From: Clostridiales bacterium | Lineage (GTDB): Bacteria > Bacillota > Clostridia > Saccharofermentanales > Saccharofermentanaceae | DNA: 64,000 bases | Reading direction: 5' to 3' | Assembly (NCBI GenBank): GCA_017509245.1 | Contig: JAFWQC010000012.1 | Span: 25,259 to 89,258 of the forward strand | Shown here: positions 53,130 through 62,010 of the stretch, piece by piece | Numbering within the stretch: the stretch's first letter is position 1 | Layout of the letters: the number at the start of each line of letters is the position of its first letter | Notes under the pieces: model-generated | Database searches by the model: none | Told to the model about the DNA's origin: nothing | Seen by the model: only the letters and a program-made list of their open reading frames with translations | Translations under genes and position numbers: made by a program

Positions 53130-53956
53130 TATTAAGAAAGATTATATTTGTTCAAAAAATGAAGTATTTGAATTATTTAGTATATGTTGGAAGCGTGGTT
53201 ATACGCTCGGGCGAAACAGTAGATATTTATGAGTTAAATGAAATTTCTGATGTAAACGTTTTAAGAGAATGGGCTGATCATTTTCGACAAAACTACTGTT
53301 CAGACACGCTTTTAGATGTTTTGCGAGCTGGATTTGGGTTGAGCCGAAAAGACTATTTAAATACGTATAAATTTCCGAGTGACAGATTGGGCTTTGGACC
53401 GGGTACACGGTCCGGAGATTTTGCTGAGTTGTTAATTTCCGACTATCTTGAATTCGTTCATCATTTTTATGTTCCTAAGGATAGATATGAGTATAAATTT
53501 AATCCCAATACTTCCTCACAAGGAACAGATGTTATTGGGTTGAAAATGCATATGGGAAATTCTAGACAAGATGACGAAATGATAGTCTTTGAGGTAAAGT
53601 GTCAAGCTTCTGCGGGTAAACCAGAAAATCGTCTATGCGATGCCATAACGGATTCTGTAAAAGATCCAGTTCGTAAGGGTGAAACATTAAATGCCATACG
53701 TCAGAGAGCTATTGAATCAAATAACACAGAAAAAGCAGACTTGATAATGCGATTTCAGAATGAGGTTGAGGATCCATACATCATGTCCTATGGAGTAGCG
53801 GCGATTTTTGATAGCGCAGTCTACCGAGAAGAGTTGGTAAAAGCATGCGAAGTGCCTATTACACATCCAAGTGGTATTAATTCTTTAATTATCATAAAAA
53901 AAGAAAAACTAATGGGCCTGATTCATAGTTTGTACGAAATGGCGGCAGATTGTTAA
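53126..53956 (+). CDS. hamA: HamA: Hachiman nuclease-type protein (DUF1837)
   Basis: PD-(D/E)xK fold: Glu101 in SGDFAELLI, Asp135 in SQGTDVIG, Glu156-x-Lys158 in VFEVKCQAS. HamA is kept in check by HamB and cuts DNA when released. The GTG at 53126 has no good ribosome site but overlaps the previous stop; an ATG at 53159 is the alternative start. The immediate helicase neighbour makes the Hachiman call strong. Confidence 0.88.
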   Translation: MILRKIIFVQKMKYLNYLVYVGSVVIRSGETVDIYELNEISDVNVLREWADHFRQNYCSDTLLDVLRAGFGLSRKDYLNTYKFPSDRLGFGPGTRSGDFAELLISDYLEFVHHFYVPKDRYEYKFNPNTSSQGTDVIGLKMHMGNSRQDDEMIVFEVKCQASAGKPENRLCDAITDSVKDPVRKGETLNAIRQRAIESNNTEKADLIMRFQNEVEDPYIMSYGVAAIFDSAVYREELVKACEVPITHPSGINSLIIIKKEKLMGLIHSLYEMAADC

Positions 53957-53957
53957 G

Positions 53958-56900
53958 ATGAGACGAATTGACTATTATTTACAAAGGACTCAAGCAGCAG
54001 CTCGAGAAGAAGAATTTGAAGTTCCACACGAGTTTAGATCTGATAAAGATGTAAGTTTCGAGGATCTTGTGCCATATACTATTGCACTTCTTTCAAGAAC
54101 CGCAAACATAGTTTTAAACAAGGATGATAATCAATTATTAGCCAGAAAAGATGCGTTGAATTTTGTAGCTGGTTATTTTTATGCTTTTTTTCAAACGCAT
54201 ACTTTACCAGAACACGATGAATATATTAAATTGTTAGCTGCCGCTGCTTTCTTTTTCTCTGAACAGCTAGGGAGTTCACAAGTATTGTCGGGAATGGTAT
54301 CTGATGGCAATCTTGCTAATCAATGTTATTTGTCGTTAGTTTTAAAGAAAATTTTGAATAATGACATTGATTTTTCGGTTGATGAAAGTAAGTACTATGC
54401 AAAGGAACTCCAGAATTGCATATGTTCATTTAAAGCATCCGTCTATTCTACCATGAGTTTTGACGATGAGACAATCTATATACTAAGGAGTCTTGTATAT
54501 AAACAAGGATCAGATCGAGATGTTTTGATGGTTGATTTAATCTGTGGCATTATACTATTAAAGAGCAAAAACTCTGCATATAAAATGTTATCTGATTATT
54601 CTGATGTCCCCGAAGATAGTATTCGAGAGATGATTGGTGCGAAGACAATTATCACTGAGTTTTGGCCAGCACAGACATATCTTGCAAGGAATGGTTTTTT
54701 TCAAGGCAGTTCAGGCATAGTTCAATTGCCAACGGGTGCTGGAAAAACAAAGTCAATTTCGCTTTGTATCTTTTCGTTTTTATTTGCCAATACTGTGGGT
54801 GTATCAATTGTAATTGCACCTTTTAGAGCTCTGTGCCGAGAAATCAGCGCCGATTTAAAACGTGCCTTTAGTTACTCCCCTGACATCGAAATAGTAGAAA
54901 TTTCCGATTTGTTACAAAAGGACTATGATGATCTGATATTCTTTGGGAATAATAAGAGGAATGTGGTTGTAATAACACCCGAGAAGTTGATGTTTGTTCT
55001 GGATCAAGATGAGAATATAGCATCATCAATTGGTCAAATAATATTCGATGAAGGACATCTTTTTGAGGATAATACGAGAGGGACTAATTATGAATTATTG
55101 ATTAGTTTATTGTTGACGAAAACGCCTGCATCTACACAAAGAATCCTTATTTCAGCGATTATAGGTGAGGTTGATTCGCTTAATTCGTGGTTAACCGGAG
55201 GAACAGGTAGTGTTATTGAAAACGATAGCTTCTTAACCACAAAGAAAAATGCAGTTGCTTTGAGATTATCTAACCTACGTCGTGAGGTTTACTTTGGTTT
55301 TGATTATTTGAATCGTGATAATATGGATAATTATGAATATTACGTACCCAGAGTTATCAAACAGATTCAACTATCGGATGGTACACTGTTTCCATTTAAT
55401 CCCGAAGATCTTTCTATTGCAACGGCCTTAAGACTTGTTACCAACGACAATTGCATCATGTTTTGTGGAGTCCGTAATAGAGCTAATAAATTAATGGAAA
55501 GAATCGTTACATTAAAACGCCTAGGACTCGATATTTCTGCTCTTTCCGAGCGAAATAATAGTGATGAGCAAACTAAAATAATGCGTTTGATAGAGCTCGA
55601 GTATGGCAATACAAGCAATTATTATGAGGCTGCTAGGGACGGCGTATTTGTTCATCATGCCCAAATCTCTGATGGAATAAAATCTTGTCTTGAATATGCA
55701 ATTCAAAAATCAGATATTTCTTGTTTGATCTGCACTTCAACGCTATCTCAGGGTGTCAATATGCGAATAAAGCATATGATTATCTGCAGTCTTCAATTAG
55801 GAGATGGATGGATATCACAGCGAGATTTCCAAAATTTAATCGGTAGAGTCGGACGTCCGGGAATGTATATCGAAGGCAATGTTTTTTATACGGATTATAT
55901 TGCCTACAACAAAAAATCTTATAGATGGAAAAAGTTTAAATCACTCTGGACAACCAATAACAGTATATGTACCAGCCAGTTATGGCGATTGTGCAAGGAG
56001 CAAAAAATTGGAGACCGAACAATTATATTTTCATCATACATTTTGTTCTATTATGAGAACGATAAAAATGATAAGAGAATCATTGAACAGTTAAGATTGT
56101 ACGACTCTGAACACAAGGCATATGAGGGGAAGTGGACAGATATTTGGGAGCAGACCAAGGATGTGTTAAATAGATTAGAATCATTCGTTGCTTCTTTTGA
56201 GTCGGATGACTATATTCCGGATTTTATAAATAAATCATTGGCTGGACAAAGGCTTAATACTGATGAATCAAAAAGGCTTCATCTGGTTATAAGTTCTGTT
56301 TATTCATATGTAAACAGAGCATTGATTAGTGTTGAATCAAGACAATTATATTCAAAATCTCTCATGGATGTTCAAAGATATCTTTCTGTAGCTAAAGATG
56401 TAGATATTTTTGTGTCAGATAATATGATGAATGTTGATGAATGGATTTTGTATATGTTAATCCAGTATGGAGAGGCAAAAGTAATAAGGAAGGTCGATAA
56501 AAATGTGCTGGTTAAAATAGCAGAATTATGGGTTTCTGGATGCAGTTATGCTGCGATTCTAAAACACTGTCAAGAAAACCATTATCAGATTATTAAGAGA
56601 AAGAATCCAGGACAGTTTACACTTGAAGAGATAATTGAGATATGTGATCGTGGGTTTGGTTATTCTTCTACAATTGTTATCAATTCAATACTACTGTTGT
56701 TGGATTCTCGTTCAGATTCCAATCAACTGATCATAACTCGAATCAAAGAATATGCGGCCCAGTTAAAGTATGGATTGCCTAATTTGAAGGATATCCTTTT
56801 ATACGAGATAGGAATAAATGATCGGTCAGTAGTAATGGAATTATCATCTTTGATTTCCGTTGATTGCTCGGACAAAGATGAATTGATATCCATCCTTCAA

Positions 56901-56981
56901 CGATATAAAGAAATAGTGGTTGATACGCTGAACAAATATCCGAAGTATTTCTTAAATAATATTCACAATCTAATTAATTAG
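53958..56981 (+). CDS. hamB: HamB: Hachiman superfamily-2 helicase
   Basis: 1007 aa. An N-terminal region of about 230 residues precedes helicase motifs: Walker A LPTGAGKT (GAGKT 260-264), Walker B FDEGH (364-367, Gly in place of the usual Ala), SAIIGEV, SQGVNMR and QNLIGRVGRPG. The C-terminal third is helical. ATG one base after the hamA stop. It probably senses aberrant DNA and controls HamA. Confidence 0.9.
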   Translation: MRRIDYYLQRTQAAAREEEFEVPHEFRSDKDVSFEDLVPYTIALLSRTANIVLNKDDNQLLARKDALNFVAGYFYAFFQTHTLPEHDEYIKLLAAAAFFFSEQLGSSQVLSGMVSDGNLANQCYLSLVLKKILNNDIDFSVDESKYYAKELQNCICSFKASVYSTMSFDDETIYILRSLVYKQGSDRDVLMVDLICGIILLKSKNSAYKMLSDYSDVPEDSIREMIGAKTIITEFWPAQTYLARNGFFQGSSGIVQLPTGAGKTKSISLCIFSFLFANTVGVSIVIAPFRALCREISADLKRAFSYSPDIEIVEISDLLQKDYDDLIFFGNNKRNVVVITPEKLMFVLDQDENIASSIGQIIFDEGHLFEDNTRGTNYELLISLLLTKTPASTQRILISAIIGEVDSLNSWLTGGTGSVIENDSFLTTKKNAVALRLSNLRREVYFGFDYLNRDNMDNYEYYVPRVIKQIQLSDGTLFPFNPEDLSIATALRLVTNDNCIMFCGVRNRANKLMERIVTLKRLGLDISALSERNNSDEQTKIMRLIELEYGNTSNYYEAARDGVFVHHAQISDGIKSCLEYAIQKSDISCLICTSTLSQGVNMRIKHMIICSLQLGDGWISQRDFQNLIGRVGRPGMYIEGNVFYTDYIAYNKKSYRWKKFKSLWTTNNSICTSQLWRLCKEQKIGDRTIIFSSYILFYYENDKNDKRIIEQLRLYDSEHKAYEGKWTDIWEQTKDVLNRLESFVASFESDDYIPDFINKSLAGQRLNTDESKRLHLVISSVYSYVNRALISVESRQLYSKSLMDVQRYLSVAKDVDIFVSDNMMNVDEWILYMLIQYGEAKVIRKVDKNVLVKIAELWVSGCSYAAILKHCQENHYQIIKRKNPGQFTLEEIIEICDRGFGYSSTIVINSILLLLDSRSDSNQLIITRIKEYAAQLKYGLPNLKDILLYEIGINDRSVVMELSSLISVDCSDKDELISILQRYKEIVVDTLNKYPKYFLNNIHNLIN

Positions 56982-57223
56982 GTGCAATAAACATACATTG
57001 CAGTAATGCCAAGGAGCGAATATATCGATAATAATAACAAAAACTTGATATTATTAAACAAACAGCGGAGAATGTTTACAGTATTATGATAGGCAAAGAA
57101 TGAGGGTTGACGATTTTAAACCCCATACATTATATTATGTTAAATGGTGAAGTAATCGAACCAAGATCTGTTTGATGATACCAACGTCAAACGATGGTGT
57201 ATAAAAAATATTGAACCTTGAAA

Positions 57224-57279
57224 ATTGAATAGAAACCTTGATACACACAAATAGGTGCGCAAGGTTTATGCTATTCAAT
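57224..57279. repeat. Nested inverted repeat near the right end of element 1
   Basis: ATTGAATAG-AAACCTTG (57224-57240) pairs with CAAGGTTT-atg-CTATTCAAT (57260-57279). Preceded by CCTTGAAAATTGAATAGA, which resembles CCTTGACAACTGAATAGA at about 58490. Function unknown; could be integrase-related. Confidence 0.55.
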
Positions 57280-57327
57280 AATCCATATGAGATTTCCTAT
57301 TTTGCAGGTACTGTCTGAAAAAAGGAA

Positions 57328-57349
57328 TGTTCCCAAATTGTTCCCAATA
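57328..57349. mobile_element. Candidate attR of element 1
   Basis: TGTTCCCA, three bases, TGTTCCCA, ATA; one mismatch to 34253-34274. The pair bounds about 23 kb with the integrase near the left end. Confidence 0.65.
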
Positions 57350-57516
57350 AGTCCGGAAAAGAAACGGAATGAGAATAATGGATGGAATAATACTACTATA
57401 TATTGTGGTTTTTAAACAAAAAGGAATCAATATATGGTCATTCGCATAGAGCTTGAATAAGTAAACGGCTCCGCAAACGTAATAAATACGGGCGTTTCGA
57501 GACTTGGTTACCGAAT

Positions 57517-57535
57517 TTGATAACTTTTTGATAAC
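57517..57535. other. Att-like tandem motif TTGATAAC x2
   Basis: TTGATAAC-TTT-TTGATAAC, period 11 like the TGTTCCCA and GTGTCATAC motifs. May mark the left end of element 2. Confidence 0.45.
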
Positions 57536-57596
57536 AGAAGGTCGGAGTCAATTATTCTTAGGTACTCAGTGGCTTTCGAGTGAGTCTTATCAATTA

Positions 57597-57634
57597 ATAC
57601 ACATTTCCACAAGCAGGAAATGTGTATTTTTTTT
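57597..57634 (+). terminator. Strong terminator at the start of element 2
   Basis: Perfect 12-bp stem ATACACATTTCC/GGAAATGTGTAT with a 7-base loop and seven following T. No gene ends here on either strand, so it may insulate the element. Confidence 0.8.
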
Positions 57635-57709
57635 GTGTTTCAGCATTGGTTTTACGCAAGGCTGATCCTTGACAACCTGATATCTGACTCGTATGTCCTT
57701 GTCAACAAC

Positions 57710-57727
57710 TGTCCCATTTTTGGGACA
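57710..57727. promoter_or_regulatory. TGTCCCA-TTTT-TGGGACA inverted repeat
   Basis: Same half-site as the palindrome at 39964-39979, with a 4-base spacer. Lies about 35 bases before a strong promoter. Confidence 0.6.
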
Positions 57728-57763
57728 CGATATGCTTTTTTTGAAAATTCTCAAAAATAGTAC

Positions 57764-57813
57764 TTGCAAATCATTTTTCTCACCTTTATAATACCAAACA
57801 AGAACAAATGTTC
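57764..57813 (+). promoter_or_regulatory. Promoter with LexA-like box, element 2
   Basis: TTGCAA (57764-57769), 17-base spacer, perfect TATAAT (57787-57792), then GAACAAATGTTC (57802-57813) at the start site. GAACN4GTTC is the Firmicutes LexA box core, so SOS control is likely. Confidence 0.7.
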
Positions 57814-58238
57814 GAACAATTCACAGATTTACAGAAAGGAAGTCGTGGATAATCGTGATGAGTTACAACAGTGAATGACTCAATTAAAAACAGCACTTGG
57901 TAAAGCTATCTTTAGGGATCATTTCCATGTACTGCACGAAGTGTTTTTGAGTACCGCACTATAAATCAAAGACTTCAGGATAGTTCACAAGAGGCAACTT
58001 CTCTAAGTGCCCTACCCTGTATCTCCCGCCGCAGGGAGATAGAAGACGAACATAATGAATAGACATAACTTACGGATAAATGGGCGTCCCAGTAGCGCGG
58101 GATTGACACCGGCGACGTGCGAGTTAGATAGAAACGGATATCGAGAGATATTCTGCTATTTAATTCTCACGCCGCCGTTTTTTTCTAACTCGTAAGTCAT
58201 AAGCCTCTTTCCCATGAATCCGGGAAAGGGGCTTTTTT
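57814..58238 (+). ncRNA. Structured non-coding transcript or leader, element 2
   Basis: From the promoter to the terminator at 58238 no long frame exists. A 29-codon frame (57892-57963) is possible but unsupported. Hairpins: TATCTCCC/GGGAGATA (58020-58041), a long stem 58120-58137 with 58175-58192 enclosing ATATC-GAGA-GATAT, then the terminator. May be a small RNA or an antitermination leader. Confidence 0.5.
58202..58238 (+). terminator. Terminator upstream of the second excisionase
   Basis: 12-bp stem AGCCTCTTTCCC/GGGAAAGGGGCT (one T-G pair) followed by six T. Confidence 0.85.
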
Positions 58239-58851
58239 ATGTATAGATCAAGTTTCAAGAACAGCTCTTGAACAGGTCAAAGTGATGGACTGATGAAAAT
58301 GTAATATTACATTTTGCTCACTAGTCTTCACTTTTGAACCTTCCCATTCCTTACAGGTGAAAGGACTATGTATTTCTTCGCTAGCCGGATGCACAAACGA
58401 CTTCATAAAAGTTTGTGCAGTCAGACCGTTAAAAAAAGACCTCTCCCATTCCTAGTTAGTGAAGGACAAAATACGACCTTCTCGGACCTTGACAACTGAA
58501 TAGACAAACTATCAGGTACGTTCCTTGTATCCCGAGCCAAGTTGACTCCGACCTCACAATGACCTCCGCAAGGAGAGAGCGATAAAGGGGATGAGTCAGA
58601 ATCAGGGTTGCACCTTGAGGGAGGCGACAACGGATGCAAAGGGCAGATACTTCTGCGTAGTCACAGGCTGAGCGTTGAAGCGGGAAATAGTCCACCCGTG
58701 AGCCGTCGCACCCAATGAGCGCAGCGGGGTGGGAATCCCCGGGGCCAAAGTCCCATGGAGCATATGAAGCAGATATGCCGCTTGATAGTTACGAGAAACA
58801 CTAAAGAACAATAAAAACAAAAACAAATGATAAAAGAAAGGAAAAATCAAA
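58239..58851. other. Non-coding region before the second excisionase
   Basis: No gene seen. Contains the inverted repeat TGCACAAAC/GTTTGTGCA (58390-58419) and a GC-richer, hairpin-prone stretch (58480-58780) with CCTTGACAACTGAATAGA near its start. Such leaders precede excisionase genes in Clostridia elements; function unknown. The excisionase ribosome site AAAGGAAAA closes it. Confidence 0.45.
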
Positions 58852-59094
58852 ATGAAGAATTACTCAGTATTCTTAAAACCCACAGATGTAGCAGAGATCA
58901 TCAGCGTATCCATACCGACAGCGTATAGGATCATCAGGTTGCTTAACGAAGAACTTCAGGAAAAAGGCTTCGTAATCAAGAGCGGAAGAATCAACAGGAA
59001 ATACTTTGAAGAAAGATATGGAATCTCACTTAGTGAAATGCCGGATGATACTTCGAAGAACGACAAAGGAGGTACAGAAGATGTCAGTGCATAA
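58852..59094 (+). CDS. xis: Second excisionase-like protein
   Basis: 80 aa with the same helix-turn-helix layout as the one at 35446 (TDVAEIISVSIPTAYRIIRLLNEEL). Overlaps the integrase by 14 bases. Directs excision of element 2. Confidence 0.8.
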   Translation: MKNYSVFLKPTDVAEIISVSIPTAYRIIRLLNEELQEKGFVIKSGRINRKYFEERYGISLSEMPDDTSKNDKGGTEDVSA

Positions 59095-60175
59095 AGACCC
59101 TAAGACCGGGACATGGTTTGTAATGGCACGATATACAACCGTAACCGGCGAGAAAAAACAGAAGTGCAAGAGAGGATTTATAACCAAGCGGGAAGCCCAG
59201 GCTTGGGAACGAGAGTTCCTTTTAGCAGACACCTGCGATGTCAGCATGACATTTGAGACATTTGCAGAACAGTATCTGAATGAGATGCGCCCCAGGCTCA
59301 AGCAGAACACCTTCATTACCAAGGAAAACATCTTCAGGCATCATATCATTCCGTATTTCGGAAAGAGGAAGCTTGCAGAGATAACTCCGAAGAATGTTAG
59401 GGACTGGCAGACCGAGATCCTTAAGCTCAAGGATCATAATGGTAAGCCGTTTGCGAGCTGTTATCTTAAGACCATACACAACCAGCTTTCAGCTTGTTTC
59501 AACTATGCTGTCAAGTTCTATGGCCTTTCTTCTAACCCTGCTTTCTTAGCTGGCAATATGGGTAAAGAGCGTACGAAGGAAATGTCATTCTGGACTCAGG
59601 AAGAGTACAGAAAGTTCTCATATGCAATCATGGATAAGGTACAGTCCTTCTACGCTTTTGAAGTTCTGTATTGGACAGGCATCCGCGAAGGAGAATTGCT
59701 GGCACTTACGCCTGAAGACTTTGACTTCGAAACTAAGACTTTGAGGATAAACAAGTCATATCAGAGGCTTCACGGCAAGGATCTGATCACAACTCCAAAG
59801 ACAGTAAAGAGCAATCGAACAATCAAGCTTCCTCAGTTCTTGTGTGATGAGATGGAGGACTATTTTTCAATGTTTTATCAGCTTGATAGGACTGCAAGGA
59901 TTTTCCCGGTTACAAAGCATTTCCTTTTCCAGGAGATGCAGCGAGGCTGCAAGATCTCAGGTGTAAAACGCATCAGGATTCACGATCTCCGTCACAGTCA
60001 TATCAGCTTGTTAATCGATATGGGCTTCACTCCGGTAGCGATTGCAGAACGAGTCGGACATGAAAGCATAGACATCACTTACAGATATGCACACCTGTTC
60101 CCGACAGTCCAGTCGGAGATGGCAGAGAAACTTAACGAATCGAGGAAGTTCCAATATGTCGCAGAAAGTGTATGA
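59081..60175 (+). CDS. int: Tyrosine integrase of element 2
   Basis: 364 aa, clearly homologous to the integrase at 35646. Catalytic residues: Arg in TGIREGELLAL, Lys in KTVKSNRT, HDLRHSHIS, VGHE and Tyr in YRYAHLFP. The ATG at 59081 with AAAGGAGG is chosen over the frame opening at 59006. Complete. Confidence 0.94.
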   Translation: MSVHKDPKTGTWFVMARYTTVTGEKKQKCKRGFITKREAQAWEREFLLADTCDVSMTFETFAEQYLNEMRPRLKQNTFITKENIFRHHIIPYFGKRKLAEITPKNVRDWQTEILKLKDHNGKPFASCYLKTIHNQLSACFNYAVKFYGLSSNPAFLAGNMGKERTKEMSFWTQEEYRKFSYAIMDKVQSFYAFEVLYWTGIREGELLALTPEDFDFETKTLRINKSYQRLHGKDLITTPKTVKSNRTIKLPQFLCDEMEDYFSMFYQLDRTARIFPVTKHFLFQEMQRGCKISGVKRIRIHDLRHSHISLLIDMGFTPVAIAERVGHESIDITYRYAHLFPTVQSEMAEKLNESRKFQYVAESV

Positions 60176-60491
60176 CGGTCACGGTCGATGGAGAAGCAAG
60201 CATGTTACGTTCCATGCTTCAGAAGAAGAAGCTGAGGAACTTAACAGGGCTGTAGCTGTTTCAGGCCTTACGAAACAGGACTATCTCATCAGCAGGGTTC
60301 TTAACCGGGATATTACTGTAGTTCCTAATCCAAGGGTGTATAAGGCACTCCTGGAGAATATGAAGTATGCGGTTAAGGAATTAAAGCAAGCTTTAGCAGA
60401 GCAGAAGGAGATCGAGCCTGAATTGAAGGCTACCATTCTCCTGATGATCAAGACATTAGAATTAATGAAAGGAAACGATAAGAATGAATAA
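60156..60491 (+). CDS. Ribbon-helix-helix mobilization-type protein
   Basis: 111 aa; KHVTFHASEEEAEELNRAVAVSGLTKQDYLI resembles MobC-like DNA binders. ATG at 60156 (CGAGGAAG upstream) overlaps the integrase by 20 bases and the next gene by eight. Confidence 0.65.
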   Translation: MSQKVYDGHGRWRSKHVTFHASEEEAEELNRAVAVSGLTKQDYLISRVLNRDITVVPNPRVYKALLENMKYAVKELKQALAEQKEIEPELKATILLMIKTLELMKGNDKNE

Positions 60492-61581
60492 AGACAAAAT
60501 AATAACTGCCCCCGTAAATGCTGTTGGCGCAGCAGAGGAGCAGTCAAACGTTAGCACCTCTATTTTAAATGAAAACCCCTCAGAAGACAAGATTTCCAAC
60601 ACTTTCTTCAGTTTTGGTGAGCTTATGGAAGCAGATCTCCCGCGTAAGAGAGCTATCATCGAGAACCTCATCTATCCGGGAGTTTATGTCTTAGCCGGTG
60701 ATCCGAAGGTAGGAAAATCCTTCCTTGTCCTTCAGCTCATGTATCAGGTGAGCAGGGGAGAGCCTTTATGGAATCTTGATGTCCGTAAGGGTAGATGCCT
60801 TTACCTTGCTTACGAGGACGGTATGCAGAGACTCCAAGACAGAGCCGTGAAGATGTTCGGTGCGGATGCTATGAGCAATGATCTCTACTTCTCGACCGAA
60901 GCTATGAAGCTCGACAACGGATTGGAGAAGTTCATCTCAGGCTTCATCAACAAGGATGATTCTCCTTGTCTTATAGTAATCGATACCTTCCAGACGACCC
61001 GTAACACGACAGATGCTCATTACGGGAGCGACTATGATGATATCCGCAAGCTTAAGGCCATGACCGTAGATAAGGATGTCAGCATCATCCTGGTTCACCA
61101 CTTCAGGAAGGAAACGGCAGATAACAATTTTGACCGCATTTCCGGTACGAACGGAATCTTCGGAGCTGCCGATGGAGCGATCGCACTTACGAGAAGTAAG
61201 GATGCCAAGACGGCCTATATCGAGATAAGGGGCAGAGATCAGGAAGAGCGTAGGATCGAAGTCATGCGTAACAAGAACACTCTCAGGTGGGATTTTGTTA
61301 AGTGTGATGTTGAGCCGCTTCTTACTCCGCTTGATCCGGACATAGAGAAGATAATCACGTTTATCAACCCCATGAATGCGAAGTGGTCAGGAACGGCAAC
61401 CTGCCTTTGTGAGACTCTTAATCTTTTGACTTCACCATATCGTATCGGGTTAAAACTCAGGTGTAATGCTGAGCGACTTGAATCGAACAATATCACCTTC
61501 GATGTCGGTAAAGGTAACCGGGAGAGATATATAAAACTCTCGTACTTTGAACGTCGAAGAGTCATAAGAACAATTCAGTAA
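60484..61581 (+). CDS. RepA/AAA_25-like ATPase
   Basis: RecA-fold hexameric ATPase of 365 aa. Walker A AGDPKVGKSFL near residue 72, Walker B CLIVIDTFQTT near 160, and VHHFRK. Such proteins act as replicative helicases of plasmids and integrative elements, or regulators. The N-terminal 40 residues are variable. Suggests autonomous replication of the excised element. Confidence 0.8.
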   Translation: MNKDKIITAPVNAVGAAEEQSNVSTSILNENPSEDKISNTFFSFGELMEADLPRKRAIIENLIYPGVYVLAGDPKVGKSFLVLQLMYQVSRGEPLWNLDVRKGRCLYLAYEDGMQRLQDRAVKMFGADAMSNDLYFSTEAMKLDNGLEKFISGFINKDDSPCLIVIDTFQTTRNTTDAHYGSDYDDIRKLKAMTVDKDVSIILVHHFRKETADNNFDRISGTNGIFGAADGAIALTRSKDAKTAYIEIRGRDQEERRIEVMRNKNTLRWDFVKCDVEPLLTPLDPDIEKIITFINPMNAKWSGTATCLCETLNLLTSPYRIGLKLRCNAERLESNNITFDVGKGNRERYIKLSYFERRRVIRTIQ

Positions 61582-61611
61582 ATAACCCTATGTATTTGTT
61601 TAGCAAGCATC

Positions 61612-61653
61612 GTCTGTGTAGCCACACAGACACTTTAAGGGAGATCCCTTAAA
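61612..61653. other. Candidate oriT of element 2
   Basis: Two adjacent inverted repeats, GTCTGTGT/ACACAGAC (61612-61631) and TTTAAGGG/CCCTTAAA (61634-61653), in the gap directly before mobC and the relaxase. No nick sequence recognised. Confidence 0.5.
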
Positions 61654-61683
61654 CCCCGGGCTGCCTAAAAGAAGGAGGATTTG

Positions 61684-62010
61684 ATGGTACAACGTAGCCG
61701 TAAGAGAAACGTAGAAATTAAGTTTTTTATCACACCCAAAGAGAAAGAGGAACTGGATGCGAGAGTTAAAAAGACCGGACTGAGCAGAAGTGAATTTCTG
61801 AGAAGAGCATTTAAAGGTGCCGTGATCAGAGAGACTCCTCAGACCGAAGTAATCAATCTGTTGACGGAACTCTCGCATCTGGGAAATAACGTGAATCAGA
61901 TAGCACATCAGGAGAATTCAGGTCACCGCTACTCGTTAGAGTTCCTGTATGACTTGAAGAATGAAATCTATGACTTGATAACAGAAATCAGAAAGAAGGT
62001 GATCTCATAA
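61684..62010 (+). CDS. mobC: MobC relaxosome protein
   Basis: 108 aa. FFITPKEKEELDARVKKTGLSRSEFLR is a ribbon-helix-helix; LTELSHLGNNVNQIAHQENS is the MobC signature. ATG five bases after GGAGG. Stop shares one base with the relaxase start (TAATG). Confidence 0.88.
   Translation: MVQRSRKRNVEIKFFITPKEKEELDARVKKTGLSRSEFLRRAFKGAVIRETPQTEVINLLTELSHLGNNVNQIAHQENSGHRYSLEFLYDLKNEIYDLITEIRKKVIS

Noticed and set aside
57892..57963. 29-codon frame after the SOS promoter
   Set aside because: Too short, no good ribosome site and no similarity recognised; mentioned only within the non-coding transcript.
58421..58850. Minus-strand open frames of 72-82 codons before the second excisionase
   Set aside because: No ribosome sites, mutually overlapping, GC-biased composition and no recognisable protein.
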